A stretch of 64,000 bases of DNA from Flammeovirgaceae bacterium UBA5585 (GCA_002425185.1 DILT01000013.1:248001-312000), one strand, 5' to 3'. Counted from the first letter of the stretch, positions 25,923 through 34,665 are shown. Made by a program: numbers and translations. The notes: generated by a model from the letters alone, not told the origin.

Positions 25923-26722
25923 GGTATTGCTTCCGAAAAGGCAAATTGTCGCTTGAGCCAGGCATACCATTGATCTAATCCTGCACCGCTGCTGCACGAC
26001 AACTCAATAAATTCCAGTTTGGGATTAATTCGTCTGGCATATTCAATCAGCTTTTGCAAATCAAACTTCAGGTAAGGGAGTAAATCAATTTTATTGATAA
26101 TGCACAGCTGACTACCCGCAAACATGTCGGGGTATTTCAGTGGTTTGTCTTCTCCTTCTGTAACGCTAATGATGACGATTCTTTTTTGTTCACCCAGATC
26201 AAACATGGATGGACAAACCAGGTTGCCGATATTTTCAATAAAGACAACCGAATGATCTTTTGGTTTTAGTTCTGCCAATGCATCCTTCACCATGGTAGCA
26301 TCCAGGTGGCAGCCTTTTCCTGTATTAATTTGAATAACCGGAATGTTGAACTTCGCTATTCTATCCGCATCGTTGGTGGTTTGCTGATCGCCTTCGATTA
26401 CATAAAAGTCAAGCTCCTTCCCCAAATCACGCAGTGTACATTCCAGCAATGCAGTTTTACCTGAGCCGGGCGAGCTCACCAGATTAAACGCTGTTATTTC
26501 TTTAGCTTCAAAATAACCGCGGTTGTGCGCGGCCAGTAAATTATTTTTATGAAGGATGTCCTGTTCAAGGTCTATGTGGGTTCTCTTTATAGCGTTGTCA
26601 TTTGTTGCTATGTTGATCTGGTGATGTGCACCATGATTATGATGCACTTGTGGAAATAATGCATCACGCATGTTTGTTATTTTTATCATTCCGGGTTGGT
26701 CACATCCGCAGGTAGCGCACAT
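25919..26722 (-). CDS. hypB: Hydrogenase nickel incorporation GTPase HypB
   Basis: 267 residues. The N-terminus MCATCGCDQPG has the CxxCGC nickel site. A short histidine-bearing stretch (VHHNHGAHHQI) follows, much shorter than the long His-tract of some HypB. GTPase motifs: SSPGSGKTALLE (P-loop), ENIGNLVCPSMFDLGE (metal site) and INKIDLLPYL. It delivers nickel to the large subunit together with HypA. It follows hypA after five bases and overlaps hypF by four. Confidence 0.96.
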   Translation of the reverse strand: MCATCGCDQPGMIKITNMRDALFPQVHHNHGAHHQINIATNDNAIKRTHIDLEQDILHKNNLLAAHNRGYFEAKEITAFNLVSSPGSGKTALLECTLRDLGKELDFYVIEGDQQTTNDADRIAKFNIPVIQINTGKGCHLDATMVKDALAELKPKDHSVVFIENIGNLVCPSMFDLGEQKRIVIISVTEGEDKPLKYPDMFAGSQLCIINKIDLLPYLKFDLQKLIEYARRINPKLEFIELSCSSGAGLDQWYAWLKRQFAFSEAIP

Positions 26723-26728
26723 TGTCTT

Positions 26729-27073
26729 TTAATTTAATAGGGTTATTGACTGAATTTTCATTTCCTTGCCACGTAAAATATTAATGAGGTATTCACCACA
26801 CAACGGACAAGGATCGAACAATTCTTTTATCTCAAATTCACAATCGCAGTTCGAACAACGTGCCCAGCCTTTTACTTTGTTGATGTTATAATGCGCTTTT
26901 TCAAGTAAGGTATTCTTCACGCCCACTTCCCAGGCAAACTCAAGCGCATGTTCATCTATTCCAGAAAGATTTCCGATTTCCAGGTCAATACATTCAACAG
27001 CTCTTGCCTGGTGCTTCATGGCTTGCTCTTCAGCGGCCTCCACAATGCTCATAACAATAGATAGTTCATGCAT
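26729..27073 (-). CDS. hypA: Hydrogenase nickel chaperone HypA
   Basis: 114 residues. N-terminal MHELSIVMSIVE carries the nickel ligand His2 and adjacent Glu3. The structural zinc site is CSNCDCEFEIKE and CPLCG. Works with HypB in inserting nickel into the large subunit. Length is the family's usual. It is the first true hyp gene of the operon, 51 bases after the small His-rich gene. Confidence 0.96.
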   Translation of the reverse strand: MHELSIVMSIVEAAEEQAMKHQARAVECIDLEIGNLSGIDEHALEFAWEVGVKNTLLEKAHYNINKVKGWARCSNCDCEFEIKELFDPCPLCGEYLINILRGKEMKIQSITLLN

Positions 27074-27124
27074 TTTTTCTCATTAACAAGGTTGAATAGA
27101 CAACGTATACTTCAATTACGGCTC

Positions 27125-27337
27125 TCACTCTTTACGTGCTCGTTTCGCAACAACATATCGCTTCACTACAAATGCGGTAACCAAGGCTACAGCAAGCACG
27201 AGTGGAATTGAGTGTTCAGGATTAGCCAGAAAATGCCCAGGGCTCCAGGGATGTTCATGACCGTGGCCTTCATGTGCCAGTGACACAAATGGCAATGCCG
27301 CAGCTACTGCCAGCAGAATTGAGCGAATGGATTTCAT
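27125..27337 (-). CDS. Small His-rich membrane protein, HupE-like fragment
   Basis: 70 residues. A signal peptide or first helix (MKSIRSILLAVAAALPFVSLA) is followed by the periplasmic stretch HEGHGHEHPWSPGHFLANPEH with seven histidines, then one transmembrane helix (IPLVLAVALVTAFVVKRYVV) and a basic tail. HupE/UreJ nickel permeases begin with a similar arrangement (signal peptide, histidines, G.L.H...H), but they are about 190 residues with six helices. This protein has only the opening module. It heads the hyp operon, so nickel binding near the membrane is a reasonable guess. It could instead be a metal-binding peptide of another family. Confidence 0.75.
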   Translation of the reverse strand: MKSIRSILLAVAAALPFVSLAHEGHGHEHPWSPGHFLANPEHSIPLVLAVALVTAFVVKRYVVAKRARKE

Positions 27338-27523
27338 AGCATTTGAATTTTGATGAAATCAAATCACCTCATTTTTATAAAAAATCCTCATGAGCAAAAT
27401 CATTGGTCTCTGCTGAGAATCATCAGGTGATAAATTGATTCACAAACATACTTTTCAAGATGCATTAGACCCTCAATGCATCCTGAGGACTTATTTAGAC
27501 TTGTTCCACATAAAACAACTCAT
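27338..27523. promoter_or_regulatory. Divergent control region between hyp operon and hydrogenase structural operon
   Basis: This 186-base gap must hold the promoters for both operons. It is AT-rich and has small inverted repeats (ATTTGA at 27341-27346 with TCAAAT at 27359-27364). I see no clear -24/-12 element and no certain -33/-7 pair. A start at 27476 within it is in frame with the small subunit but less likely than 27524. Confidence 0.5.
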
Positions 27524-28654
27524 ATGATCATCGAGACCTCTACTAAACGCAAAACCTATTATGAAGAACTTACCGAGAAAGGATACTCGCGCAGAGATTT
27601 CATGAAGTTTTGCACCATGATTGCCGCCTATATGGGCTTGCAATCATCGGGTGTTGCACAAGTGACGGAAGCACTAAAAACAAAGCCGCGCCTTCCGGTT
27701 ATCTGGATGCATTTCCAGGAGTGCACCTGCTGTAGCGAATCCTTTATTCGCTCATCACATCCCATTGTAGCAGATATCATTCTCGACAAGCTTTCACTGG
27801 ACTATACCGAAACACTGATGGCTGCTGCCGGCCATCAGGCAGAAGAAGCTATGCATAAAACCATGAAAGAACATTACGGTGAGTATGTTCTGTGTGTTGA
27901 AGGCTCTGTGCCATTAGGTGCCGATGGTGTGTATTGCATGATTGGTGGAAAATCATCGCTGGACATCTTACACGAAGTAGCTGAAGGAGCTAAAGCCATT
28001 ATTTGTTGGGGCAGCTGCGCCAGCAACGGCTGTGTTCAGGCCGCCAAACCAAACCCAACAACAGCAACACCTATTCACAAAATCATAAAGAACAAACCCA
28101 TTATCAAAGTGCCGGGCTGCCCGCCTATCGGAGAAGTAATGGCCGGTACGATCGTACACATTCTCACCTTTGGAACGCTACCGGCACTTGATGGCATTGG
28201 AAGACCAAAAGCTTTTTACTCAAAACGCGTACACGACAGTTGTTACCGCAGGCCGTATTATGATGCCGGACTTTATGTGGAATCGTTCGATGATGAAAAC
28301 GCCAAACGCGGATACTGCCTGTACAAGGTTGGATGCAAAGGCCCCAGCACATACAATGCCTGTGGGGTAATGCGGTGGAATAATGGTGTAAGCTTCCCGA
28401 TTCAATCCGGTCACGGTTGCTTCGGCTGCAGTGAGGAAAGTTTCTGGGATAACGGGCCGCTCTATCAACGCCTCCCGAATATTGCCGGATTTGGCATTGA
28501 AGCCACAGCAGATACGGTTGGTAAAGTTGCTTTGGGTGTTACCGCAGCGGGTATCGCTGCTCACGCGGTAGCAACCAATCTTCGTAAGAAGAAAATGATT
28601 GACAACCTGATCTCTGAAGGAAAGGAATCTGAACAAGAACTTAAAGCCGAATAA
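27524..28654 (+). CDS. hyaA: [NiFe] hydrogenase small subunit, oxygen-tolerant type
   Basis: 376 residues from the ATG at 27524. The Tat motif is SRRDFMKFC, so the enzyme is exported. The proximal-cluster motif is ECTCCSESF rather than ECTGCSES, and GSCASNGCVQAA has Cys where ordinary enzymes have Gly. These are the two extra cysteines that E. coli Hyd-1 and other group 1d enzymes use to make a 4Fe-3S cluster. Medial and distal cluster ligands follow (GCPPIGE, HDSCYRR, GYCLYKVGCKGP, CFGCSEESFWD). A C-terminal helix (VGKVALGVTAAGIAAHAVA) anchors it in the membrane. It is the first gene of the hya operon. Confidence 0.95.
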   Translation: MIIETSTKRKTYYEELTEKGYSRRDFMKFCTMIAAYMGLQSSGVAQVTEALKTKPRLPVIWMHFQECTCCSESFIRSSHPIVADIILDKLSLDYTETLMAAAGHQAEEAMHKTMKEHYGEYVLCVEGSVPLGADGVYCMIGGKSSLDILHEVAEGAKAIICWGSCASNGCVQAAKPNPTTATPIHKIIKNKPIIKVPGCPPIGEVMAGTIVHILTFGTLPALDGIGRPKAFYSKRVHDSCYRRPYYDAGLYVESFDDENAKRGYCLYKVGCKGPSTYNACGVMRWNNGVSFPIQSGHGCFGCSEESFWDNGPLYQRLPNIAGFGIEATADTVGKVALGVTAAGIAAHAVATNLRKKKMIDNLISEGKESEQELKAE

Positions 28655-28656
28655 TC

Positions 28657-30372
28657 ATGACACGCATAGTAGTTGATCCGATCACCCGTATTGAAGGACA
28701 CTTACGGATTGAAGCTGAAATTAACAACGGAAAAATCACCGATGCGTTCAGTTCAGGCACGATGGTACGGCTTATTGAAGAAATTCTTCGTGGCCGCGAT
28801 CCGCGCGATGCGTGGGCCTTTGTTGGCCGCGTGTGTGGCGTTTGTACTACGGTGCATTCCCTGGCCTCTATTCGAGCTGTTGAAGATGCACTGGATATTA
28901 CTATTCCACCCAATGCCGAACTGGTACGCAACCTGATGTTCTGTGCACAAAACGTTCAAGACCACGTTATTCATTTCTACCATCTTCACGCATTGGATTG
29001 GGTTGATGTGGTAAGTGCCTTAAAGGCTGATCCTAAAAAGACATCGGAGATTGCACAGAGCATTTCCAACTGGCCTAAGAGTTCGCCCGGATATTTTTCT
29101 GATTTACAGAAACGCTTAACCAAATTTGTGGAGAGTGGCCAGCTTGGAATTTTTGCCAATGGCTACTGGGGCCATCCGGCTTACAAACTCCCTGCTGAAA
29201 TAAATCTGATCGGTGTTGCTCACTATCTGGAAGCGCTTGAGTGGCAAAAGGAAATTGCCAAAGTGCACACCATTTTCGGTGGTAAAAATCCACACCCGAA
29301 TTTCCTGGTGGGCGGTATGGCCTGCTCAATAAGTTTAGATGATGCCAGCGGGATTAATGCTGAACGTCTTGCTTATGTAGGCAAACTCTTAAAGGATGCA
29401 CAACAATTCGTTGAACAGGTTTACATTCCCGATCTTCTGGCCATTGCTCCGTACTACCTGGATTGGGGTGCTATCGGTGGCGGACTTGGAAACTTTATGG
29501 CCTACGGAGATTTATCCACCTCAGGCTATCGCGATGTGGGCAACTACAAATTCCCTCCTGGCGTAATTCTTAACAAAGACCTAAGCAAGATTCACGAAGT
29601 TGATCTGCGCAACGATTCCGAAGTTGAAGAATACATTACCAACAGCTGGTACGAATATGCCGGTGGCGATGGCGTAGGCTTGCACCCGTGGAAGGGTGAA
29701 ACCAAATTGAAGTATACCGGACCAAAACCTCCGTTTGATTTTCTTAACACCGAAGACAAATACAGTTACCTGAAAACTCCACGCTGGAAAGGACACGCCA
29801 TGGAGGTTGGTCCGCTGGCGCGGATGCTGGTGGGCTATGCCAGTGGAAGGCCCGAATTCAAAGAAGTGGTTGATTATGCGTTATCCGCGTTAAACGTTCC
29901 GGCCACTGCCTTGTTCTCCACATTGGGCAGAACAGCCGCCCGCGGACTTGAAGCCAAATTGGTGGCCGGTTGGGGACTGGAATTCTACGACCAACTGATC
30001 AACAACATCAAAAATGGTGATACCCGGATGGCCAACACAGAAAAATTCAAACCCGAAACCTGGCCGAAAAAAGCCATGGGCGTAGGGCATACCGAAGCGC
30101 CTCGCGGAGCACTTGCACACTGGATTGTAATTGAAGATCAAAAGATTGCCAATTATCAGTTGGTTGTTCCCTCTACCTGGAATGCATCACCCCGCGACAA
30201 AGAAGGTAAGTCATCGGCTTACGAAGCCGCACTGAAAGACACACCCGTGCACGATGTGAATCAGCCACTAGAAATTCTGCGTACCATTCACTCGTTCGAT
30301 CCTTGCCTGGCCTGTGCCGTGCATCTCTACGATGAAAACGGAAAGCATATTAATAAACTGAAGGTTTTATAA
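28657..30372 (+). CDS. hyaB: [NiFe] hydrogenase large subunit
   Basis: 571 residues. It holds the Ni-Fe(CN)2CO site that splits H2. The N-terminal motif is RVCGVCTTVHS (two cysteines) and the C-terminal motif DPCLACAVH (two cysteines). The last 15 residues after this His (LYDENGKHINKLKVL) are the tail removed by the maturation protease after nickel insertion. It begins two bases after the small-subunit stop. Motifs match membrane-bound uptake enzymes of group 1. It is carried across the membrane with HyaA by the Tat system. Confidence 0.96.
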   Translation: MTRIVVDPITRIEGHLRIEAEINNGKITDAFSSGTMVRLIEEILRGRDPRDAWAFVGRVCGVCTTVHSLASIRAVEDALDITIPPNAELVRNLMFCAQNVQDHVIHFYHLHALDWVDVVSALKADPKKTSEIAQSISNWPKSSPGYFSDLQKRLTKFVESGQLGIFANGYWGHPAYKLPAEINLIGVAHYLEALEWQKEIAKVHTIFGGKNPHPNFLVGGMACSISLDDASGINAERLAYVGKLLKDAQQFVEQVYIPDLLAIAPYYLDWGAIGGGLGNFMAYGDLSTSGYRDVGNYKFPPGVILNKDLSKIHEVDLRNDSEVEEYITNSWYEYAGGDGVGLHPWKGETKLKYTGPKPPFDFLNTEDKYSYLKTPRWKGHAMEVGPLARMLVGYASGRPEFKEVVDYALSALNVPATALFSTLGRTAARGLEAKLVAGWGLEFYDQLINNIKNGDTRMANTEKFKPETWPKKAMGVGHTEAPRGALAHWIVIEDQKIANYQLVVPSTWNASPRDKEGKSSAYEAALKDTPVHDVNQPLEILRTIHSFDPCLACAVHLYDENGKHINKLKVL

Positions 30373-30382
30373 GGTTAGCGTT

Positions 30383-31108
30383 ATGAACACAACTGTACTA
30401 TCAAAACCGCACAAACTCAGACGCGTGTTTGTTTGGCAATTGCCTGTGCGGGTATACCACTGGCTGAATGCATTAAGTATTCTGGTGCTCATTGCCACCG
30501 GCTTTTTTATTGGTAATCCGTTAGCCATACTGTCGGGTAAAGAAGCATCCGATCTTTATATCATGGGCACCGTTCGGTTCATTCATTTTGTAGCAGCTTA
30601 TATTTTCTTCTTCAACTTTGCTTTCAGAATTTACTGGGGCTTTGTTGGAAATAAGTATGCCGGCTGGAAAAATTTTATCCCTACCAACAAGCAATTTTTT
30701 AAAGACATGTGGGCGGTAATTAAGACTGACATCTTCATGACGAAGGGAAGTGAGTTGCACACCATCGGTCATAACCGTGTGGCAGGCTTCATCTATTTCT
30801 TAACCTTTATAGCCTTTGGTATTCAATGCCTCACCGGTTTCGGATTGTACTCGGCTACCAGCGATTGGTGGTTCCCCAATTTATTTGCCTGGGTTCCTGC
30901 AGTAGTGGGTGGTGATTTCATGCTGCGACAAATTCATCACTGGACGATGTGGTTTTTTATTCTGTTTACCGTAGTGCACGTGTACCTGGTATTCTATCAC
31001 GACTATGTAGAGGGCCGCGGGGAAATTTCATCAATGGGTGGTGGATGGAAATTTATTGAAGAGGAAATTTTTGAGGCGAATAAGAAAGCCGAAGAAAAGA
31101 AGAAGTAA
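30383..31108 (+). CDS. hyaC: Ni/Fe-hydrogenase b-type cytochrome subunit
   Basis: 241 residues with four transmembrane helices (WLNALSILVLIATGFFIG; FIHFVAAYIFFFNFAFRIYWG; VAGFIYFLTFIAFGIQCLTGFGLY; WTMWFFILFTVVHVYLVF). Haem-ligating histidines are in RVYHWLNA, RFIHFVAA, QIHHWTMW and VVHVYLVFYHDY. It passes electrons from the hydrogenase to the quinone pool, linking H2 oxidation to aerobic respiration. It lies ten bases after hyaB. A basic/acidic tail (EEEIFEANKKAEEKKK) is cytoplasmic. Confidence 0.95.
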   Translation: MNTTVLSKPHKLRRVFVWQLPVRVYHWLNALSILVLIATGFFIGNPLAILSGKEASDLYIMGTVRFIHFVAAYIFFFNFAFRIYWGFVGNKYAGWKNFIPTNKQFFKDMWAVIKTDIFMTKGSELHTIGHNRVAGFIYFLTFIAFGIQCLTGFGLYSATSDWWFPNLFAWVPAVVGGDFMLRQIHHWTMWFFILFTVVHVYLVFYHDYVEGRGEISSMGGGWKFIEEEIFEANKKAEEKKK

Positions 31109-31110
31109 TG

Positions 31111-31128
31111 CCTTACCTGCTTGTAAGG
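31111..31128 (+). other. Small hairpin between hyaC and hyaD
   Basis: CCTTAC (31111-31116) pairs with GTAAGG (31123-31128), loop CTGCTT. It directly follows the hyaC stop. Without a T run it is more likely an mRNA processing or stability element than a terminator. A related hairpin follows hyaD. Confidence 0.4.
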
Positions 31129-31150
31129 TAAAGTTTTAAGTGAATAAAAA

Positions 31151-31624
31151 ATGGAGCGTTCATCGGACACCTTAATTCTTGGCGTTGGCAATTGCCTGAT
31201 GGGTGATGAAGGCCTGGGCGTTCATCTCGCTCAGCAATTAAAAAAAGAAATTCCTGCCGGATTTGCCGATGTTCTGGATGGCGGAACGGCCGGGTTTCAA
31301 TTGATGGAGTATATTGAATCGTATCCGCGCGTTATTCTTATTGATGCTACGCTAGACGGCAGGCCCGCGGGTACGATTCAATTAATTCGACCTAAGTTTG
31401 CGTCCGATTTTCCGAAAGCCATGAGCACGCACGAAATCGGATTAAAAGACCTGGTTGAATCGCTTACACTGCTCGATCGGCTACCGGATGTGTATTTGTT
31501 TGTCGTCTCTGTAAAAACTATTCAGCCACTTTCCATTGATCTCTCTCCTGAAGTGCTGGTTGTATTACCGGAATTGAAAAGAGGAATACTGGAGCTTTGT
31601 CTTCGTCCTGTTGAGGTAAGTTAA
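31151..31624 (+). CDS. hyaD: Hydrogenase maturation protease (HyaD/HupD family)
   Basis: 157 residues. An endopeptidase that clips the C-terminal tail of the large subunit once nickel is in place. The conserved nickel-sensing ligands are visible: Glu in LMGDEGLGVHLA, Asp in VLDGGTAGFQL, and His in MSTHEIGLKDL. Length is the family's usual. It is the last gene of the structural operon, 42 bases after hyaC; the other maturation genes are on the opposite strand upstream. Confidence 0.95.
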   Translation: MERSSDTLILGVGNCLMGDEGLGVHLAQQLKKEIPAGFADVLDGGTAGFQLMEYIESYPRVILIDATLDGRPAGTIQLIRPKFASDFPKAMSTHEIGLKDLVESLTLLDRLPDVYLFVVSVKTIQPLSIDLSPEVLVVLPELKRGILELCLRPVEVS

Positions 31625-31644
31625 TCCAATCAACATACTTCCTT

Positions 31645-31664
31645 ACCTACATGCTTATGTAGGT
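31645..31664 (+). other. Hairpin after hyaD
   Basis: ACCTACAT (31645-31652) pairs exactly with ATGTAGGT (31657-31664), loop GCTT. It is preceded by CCTT like the hairpin after hyaC. No T run follows. Possible end of the hydrogenase transcript. Confidence 0.45.
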
Positions 31665-31729
31665 GGTGTCTCCATTATTTATCCGTGCACGGTTCATACC
31701 TTTAAAATAATCATTAAATCCAAAAAGAA

Positions 31730-32656
31730 ATGAACCGGTCTTTTCTACTACTTACCTTAGTTGTGATGGGCTTTGCGTCCCTGCCTGCACAAGATATCAT
31801 TACCAAAGCAGCAGCTGAAGGCTGTGAATGTTTAAAAAGTATAAACGCGGATGACTTTACAGAAAAACAACTTCCCTTCAAAATACTGGGCTGCCTGTCA
31901 ACATATTCTGATGAGGTTAAGGCTGAGTTGCGTAAACAGGGCACCTATAAAGATGAGCCCTTCGAAGCTGTGACGGCTGTTCGGAATGAAGCCTATAAAA
32001 ACTGCCCGGATGAATTTGACCGACTTAATAAGAAAAAAGAAAAAGTAGAGGTTGATCCTAAATTGCTTGCAATTGATGAAAACTCAGATTTAATAAAGGG
32101 TTTTGGTGATGCGATTTGTCGTTGTGTTGAAATTACCAAGGAGAAGAATTGGGACGAATGCATGGAGCGCGTATTTAATGCCAATGAAGAATCATTGGAA
32201 GAACGGCTTACCGCACATTACAAAGACATCGACAATATGTTCAAAGCCATGACCATATTAGGGTTAGATCTTGGAATGACGCTCATGGACAATTGTGCTG
32301 CATTGGAAAATGATGAGACCTTTACCGCACTTAAGGTTTATCCGGCCGTAACCAGTGGGTGTAACAAGTTGGTAGTGGGCGAATACGTAACCGAAACTAT
32401 ACTAGGAGATGTTAAGGCTGTTATAACCGCCAACCGATACAGTGAGTATAAAGATGGAAAGCTGACCGAAGACTACAAGCTTACCTGGAATGGTTGTACG
32501 GCAACCTTAGTGGCTCAAAAGCCCGTAGAGTTAGGTGGGCTCAAAAAAGGCGATGCCATAAAAATGGAAATCAAACGTGCGTCCGACAGGGGCTTTTTAA
32601 GTGTGATCTACTACAAGACAGTCCCGGCTCCGCACCTGTTTGTAAAAACAAAATAA
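31730..32656 (+). CDS. Secreted cysteine-containing protein of unknown function
   Basis: 308 residues with signal peptide MNRSFLLLTLVVMGFASLPAQ. Two similar helical units follow, each with a cysteine-rich helix pattern (EGCECLKSI then GCLSTYSDEV; ICRCVEITKEKNWDECMERVF). They look like a duplicated domain, probably with disulphides. The C-terminal part is beta-rich. I recognise no named family. It begins 105 bases after hyaD and has a similarly exported neighbour 16 bases downstream; a link to the hydrogenase is not indicated. Confidence 0.75.
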   Translation: MNRSFLLLTLVVMGFASLPAQDIITKAAAEGCECLKSINADDFTEKQLPFKILGCLSTYSDEVKAELRKQGTYKDEPFEAVTAVRNEAYKNCPDEFDRLNKKKEKVEVDPKLLAIDENSDLIKGFGDAICRCVEITKEKNWDECMERVFNANEESLEERLTAHYKDIDNMFKAMTILGLDLGMTLMDNCAALENDETFTALKVYPAVTSGCNKLVVGEYVTETILGDVKAVITANRYSEYKDGKLTEDYKLTWNGCTATLVAQKPVELGGLKKGDAIKMEIKRASDRGFLSVIYYKTVPAPHLFVKTK

Positions 32657-32672
32657 GCATCAGCATAAAAAC

Positions 32673-33206
32673 ATGAAATCGCTACTATACACGGTGGTGC
32701 TAATTATTTTAGGTACCCCAACTTCCAATGCACAGGAGATTAGGTTCACAGACCTGAAGGCAACCACAAAATTCGAGAAACAATACACCGCTTATGTGAG
32801 CCGTGAGGGCGTTATCTATAAAGTTGGTGATCGACTTAAAATTGGAAGACCTTCTTCTGTAAACCAAACCTTTGTTTACATTATTGAACAAGATGCGCTT
32901 ACCGGATCGGCCAACCTGCCTGCAGGGTATAGCGGATTTGAAACAGAACTAAAGCGAATACGTGTAGTTGGTAATAAACGAATCGGCTACGCTGTAAATT
33001 TTTATACTAAGGGGGTATGGGGGCCTTCTACATTTATAATCCCCATTGAAAATGCCTTGGCTACAGGGGAAATAAAATCCTCGGTGATGAGCAGCGATGA
33101 TGCGCTTGCCGAACTTAAACGAGCCAAAGACAAACTGGACCTGGGCCTGATTACCCCGGGAGAGTTTGAAAAGTTAAAAGCAGAGTTGTCACCCTTTATT
33201 AAATAG
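32673..33206 (+). CDS. Secreted protein with C-terminal SHOCT-like segment
   Basis: 177 residues. The start MKSLLYTVVLIILGTPTSNA is a signal peptide. A beta-rich middle (YTAYVSREGVIYKVGDRLKIG) follows. The last 30 residues (LAELKRAKDKLDLGLITPGEFEKLKAELSPF) form the short helical hairpin known as SHOCT, common at the ends of many bacterial proteins and thought to mediate oligomerisation. It is cotranscribed with the preceding secreted protein (16-base gap). Function unknown. Confidence 0.75.
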   Translation: MKSLLYTVVLIILGTPTSNAQEIRFTDLKATTKFEKQYTAYVSREGVIYKVGDRLKIGRPSSVNQTFVYIIEQDALTGSANLPAGYSGFETELKRIRVVGNKRIGYAVNFYTKGVWGPSTFIIPIENALATGEIKSSVMSSDDALAELKRAKDKLDLGLITPGEFEKLKAELSPFIK

Positions 33207-33238
33207 GTAACCTCCCTGTAGTTTCTTTTGCCTAAGGA

Positions 33239-34222
33239 TTAATATGGATCACCATCCTGAATACCGAGCGTGTACTCACTTCTTGTTGGGGTTACAGTCT
33301 GCAGATATTTATAAAGTGCAATAAGCTCCATATCGCTCATCCGGCTGAAAGGTCCCCAGGGCATGGGTGTGCCCGGAATAGCCCGGCCATCGCGGAAGCG
33401 CTTAATAAAATCTTGTTGTGTCCAGTCGGCCATGCGCCCGGTTTCCTTGTCGGGAGTAATGTTGGGTGTCATTACATGTTTGCCCTTCACAATGTTTCCG
33501 TTTTCATCGATGATTTCAAATTTGTTTCCGCCTGAAAACTCGGGGCCGGTGTACGCTCCGGTCATCATATCGCGCGGGGTGTGGCAGCCTCCGCAGTTGG
33601 TAATACTGTTAGCGATATATGCACCATAAACAGCCGTTGAATCAGGTGAAGGTGCTGGAGGCACATCACCATCGCCCATAGGTTTAATAAGAAAGGAAAA
33701 AACAACTTTGCCTAAAAAATTCAGTTCATGCTTTGGCCTGGGATTATGAATAGGTTCCTGCGAACGAAGAAAAGAGATTATGGCCTTTAGATCGTCATCA
33801 CTCATATCATAAAAAGGCATTATGTCTATAATGGCCCGTCCATCATGCGCAACTCCATAGCGTAACGCACGGGCTATTTCGCCATCACTAAGTTTTCCGA
33901 TTCCCGTCTCTTCGTCAGGTGTAATGTTAGGAGCAAACATATTTCCAAAGGGCATCTTGAAATCAAATCCACCTTTAAGCGGTGCTTCTTCTCCACGATC
34001 CACACGTTGGAACTCGGTCATAGGTGCATGGCAAAAAGAACAATGTGCCGGACCGTATGCGAGATACTTTCCTCTTGCGATCATAGCAGAATCCGTACTG
34101 GCCTGGATGTCAGGATATGGTGCGTCAAAGGTTCGGTTGTAACGAAGGTTTACAGTGATAACCAAAATGGCAACGGCCGCAACTATCACCAGCACGATGC
34201 CAAGCAGAACTTTTTTAAGCAT
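33239..34222 (-). CDS. Membrane-anchored diheme cytochrome c
   Basis: 327 residues. An N-terminal anchor helix (VLLGIVLVIVAAVAILVITV) and two class I haem domains with motifs HCSFCHAPM and NCGGCHTPR. Axial methionines lie in DIMPFYDMSDDD and GTPMPWGPFSRM. Both domains have the NITPDEETGIG motif of cytochromes that accompany membrane-bound dehydrogenases (adhB-like). It transfers electrons in the periplasm; the partner may be a quinoprotein or oxidoreductase. It stands alone, convergent with the SHOCT gene. Confidence 0.93.
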   Translation of the reverse strand: MLKKVLLGIVLVIVAAVAILVITVNLRYNRTFDAPYPDIQASTDSAMIARGKYLAYGPAHCSFCHAPMTEFQRVDRGEEAPLKGGFDFKMPFGNMFAPNITPDEETGIGKLSDGEIARALRYGVAHDGRAIIDIMPFYDMSDDDLKAIISFLRSQEPIHNPRPKHELNFLGKVVFSFLIKPMGDGDVPPAPSPDSTAVYGAYIANSITNCGGCHTPRDMMTGAYTGPEFSGGNKFEIIDENGNIVKGKHVMTPNITPDKETGRMADWTQQDFIKRFRDGRAIPGTPMPWGPFSRMSDMELIALYKYLQTVTPTRSEYTLGIQDGDPY

Positions 34223-34413
34223 AGTGAATGGAATTGAATTTTAACCTGCAATTACCGAAACGACACGAATCGATCAGTTTGGCAGAAACCAATAGCCGGG
34301 TTCTGTTGAGGGCTTGGGGCCGATTTGGTAATAATGGCTAATCGAAGTTAAACAAATTAGCTTCGCATAACCAAAGAAAGGGTGTAGTTTATTAATTAGC
34401 CGGAAACGGAGAT

Positions 34414-34638
34414 TTATGCTTTGCGTGGCGGCAGGTCAAAAGCCTTGGCTTCATGCTCCAGGTGGCCTTTATGCGATCCGTCACAAAAGGGCTTGTTTTT
34501 AGAAAGACCGCAGCGGCAAAGTGATACCAATGTTCGGCCTTGCAAGCCGTAGGCGTTTCCCTGCATGTCCACTATTTCAAAGTCGCCTTCTACTTTAAGT
34601 GATCCATTACTGTTTACTGTGATTTTGGTTGTGGCCAT
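34414..34638 (-). CDS. CDGSH-type iron-sulfur protein
   Basis: 74 residues. The motif CRCGLSKNKPFCDGSHKG gives the three Cys and one His ligands of a 2Fe-2S cluster of the mitoNEET type. One domain only, no membrane anchor, so cytoplasmic. An N-terminal beta region (VNSNGSLKVEGDFEIVDMQG) resembles the fused domain seen in other bacterial CDGSH proteins. Function is presumed redox or cluster transfer. It is followed by nothing on its strand for 190 bases; that gap (34223-34413) shows no gene. Confidence 0.92.
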   Translation of the reverse strand: MATTKITVNSNGSLKVEGDFEIVDMQGNAYGLQGRTLVSLCRCGLSKNKPFCDGSHKGHLEHEAKAFDLPPRKA

Positions 34639-34665
34639 AGTGAATCGTATTGATATGTAAAGCTA

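Noticed and set aside
27338..27475. Sigma-54 or known riboswitch between hyp and hya
   Set aside because: No TGGC-N8-TTGC spacing and no known riboswitch motif could be found.
31993..32184. Minus-strand frames inside the secreted protein gene
   Set aside because: Shadows with no start context or family match.
34223..34413. Possible small gene between cytochrome c and the CDGSH gene
   Set aside because: No frame of useful length or start; only a weak GCTAAT/ATTAGC inverted repeat.
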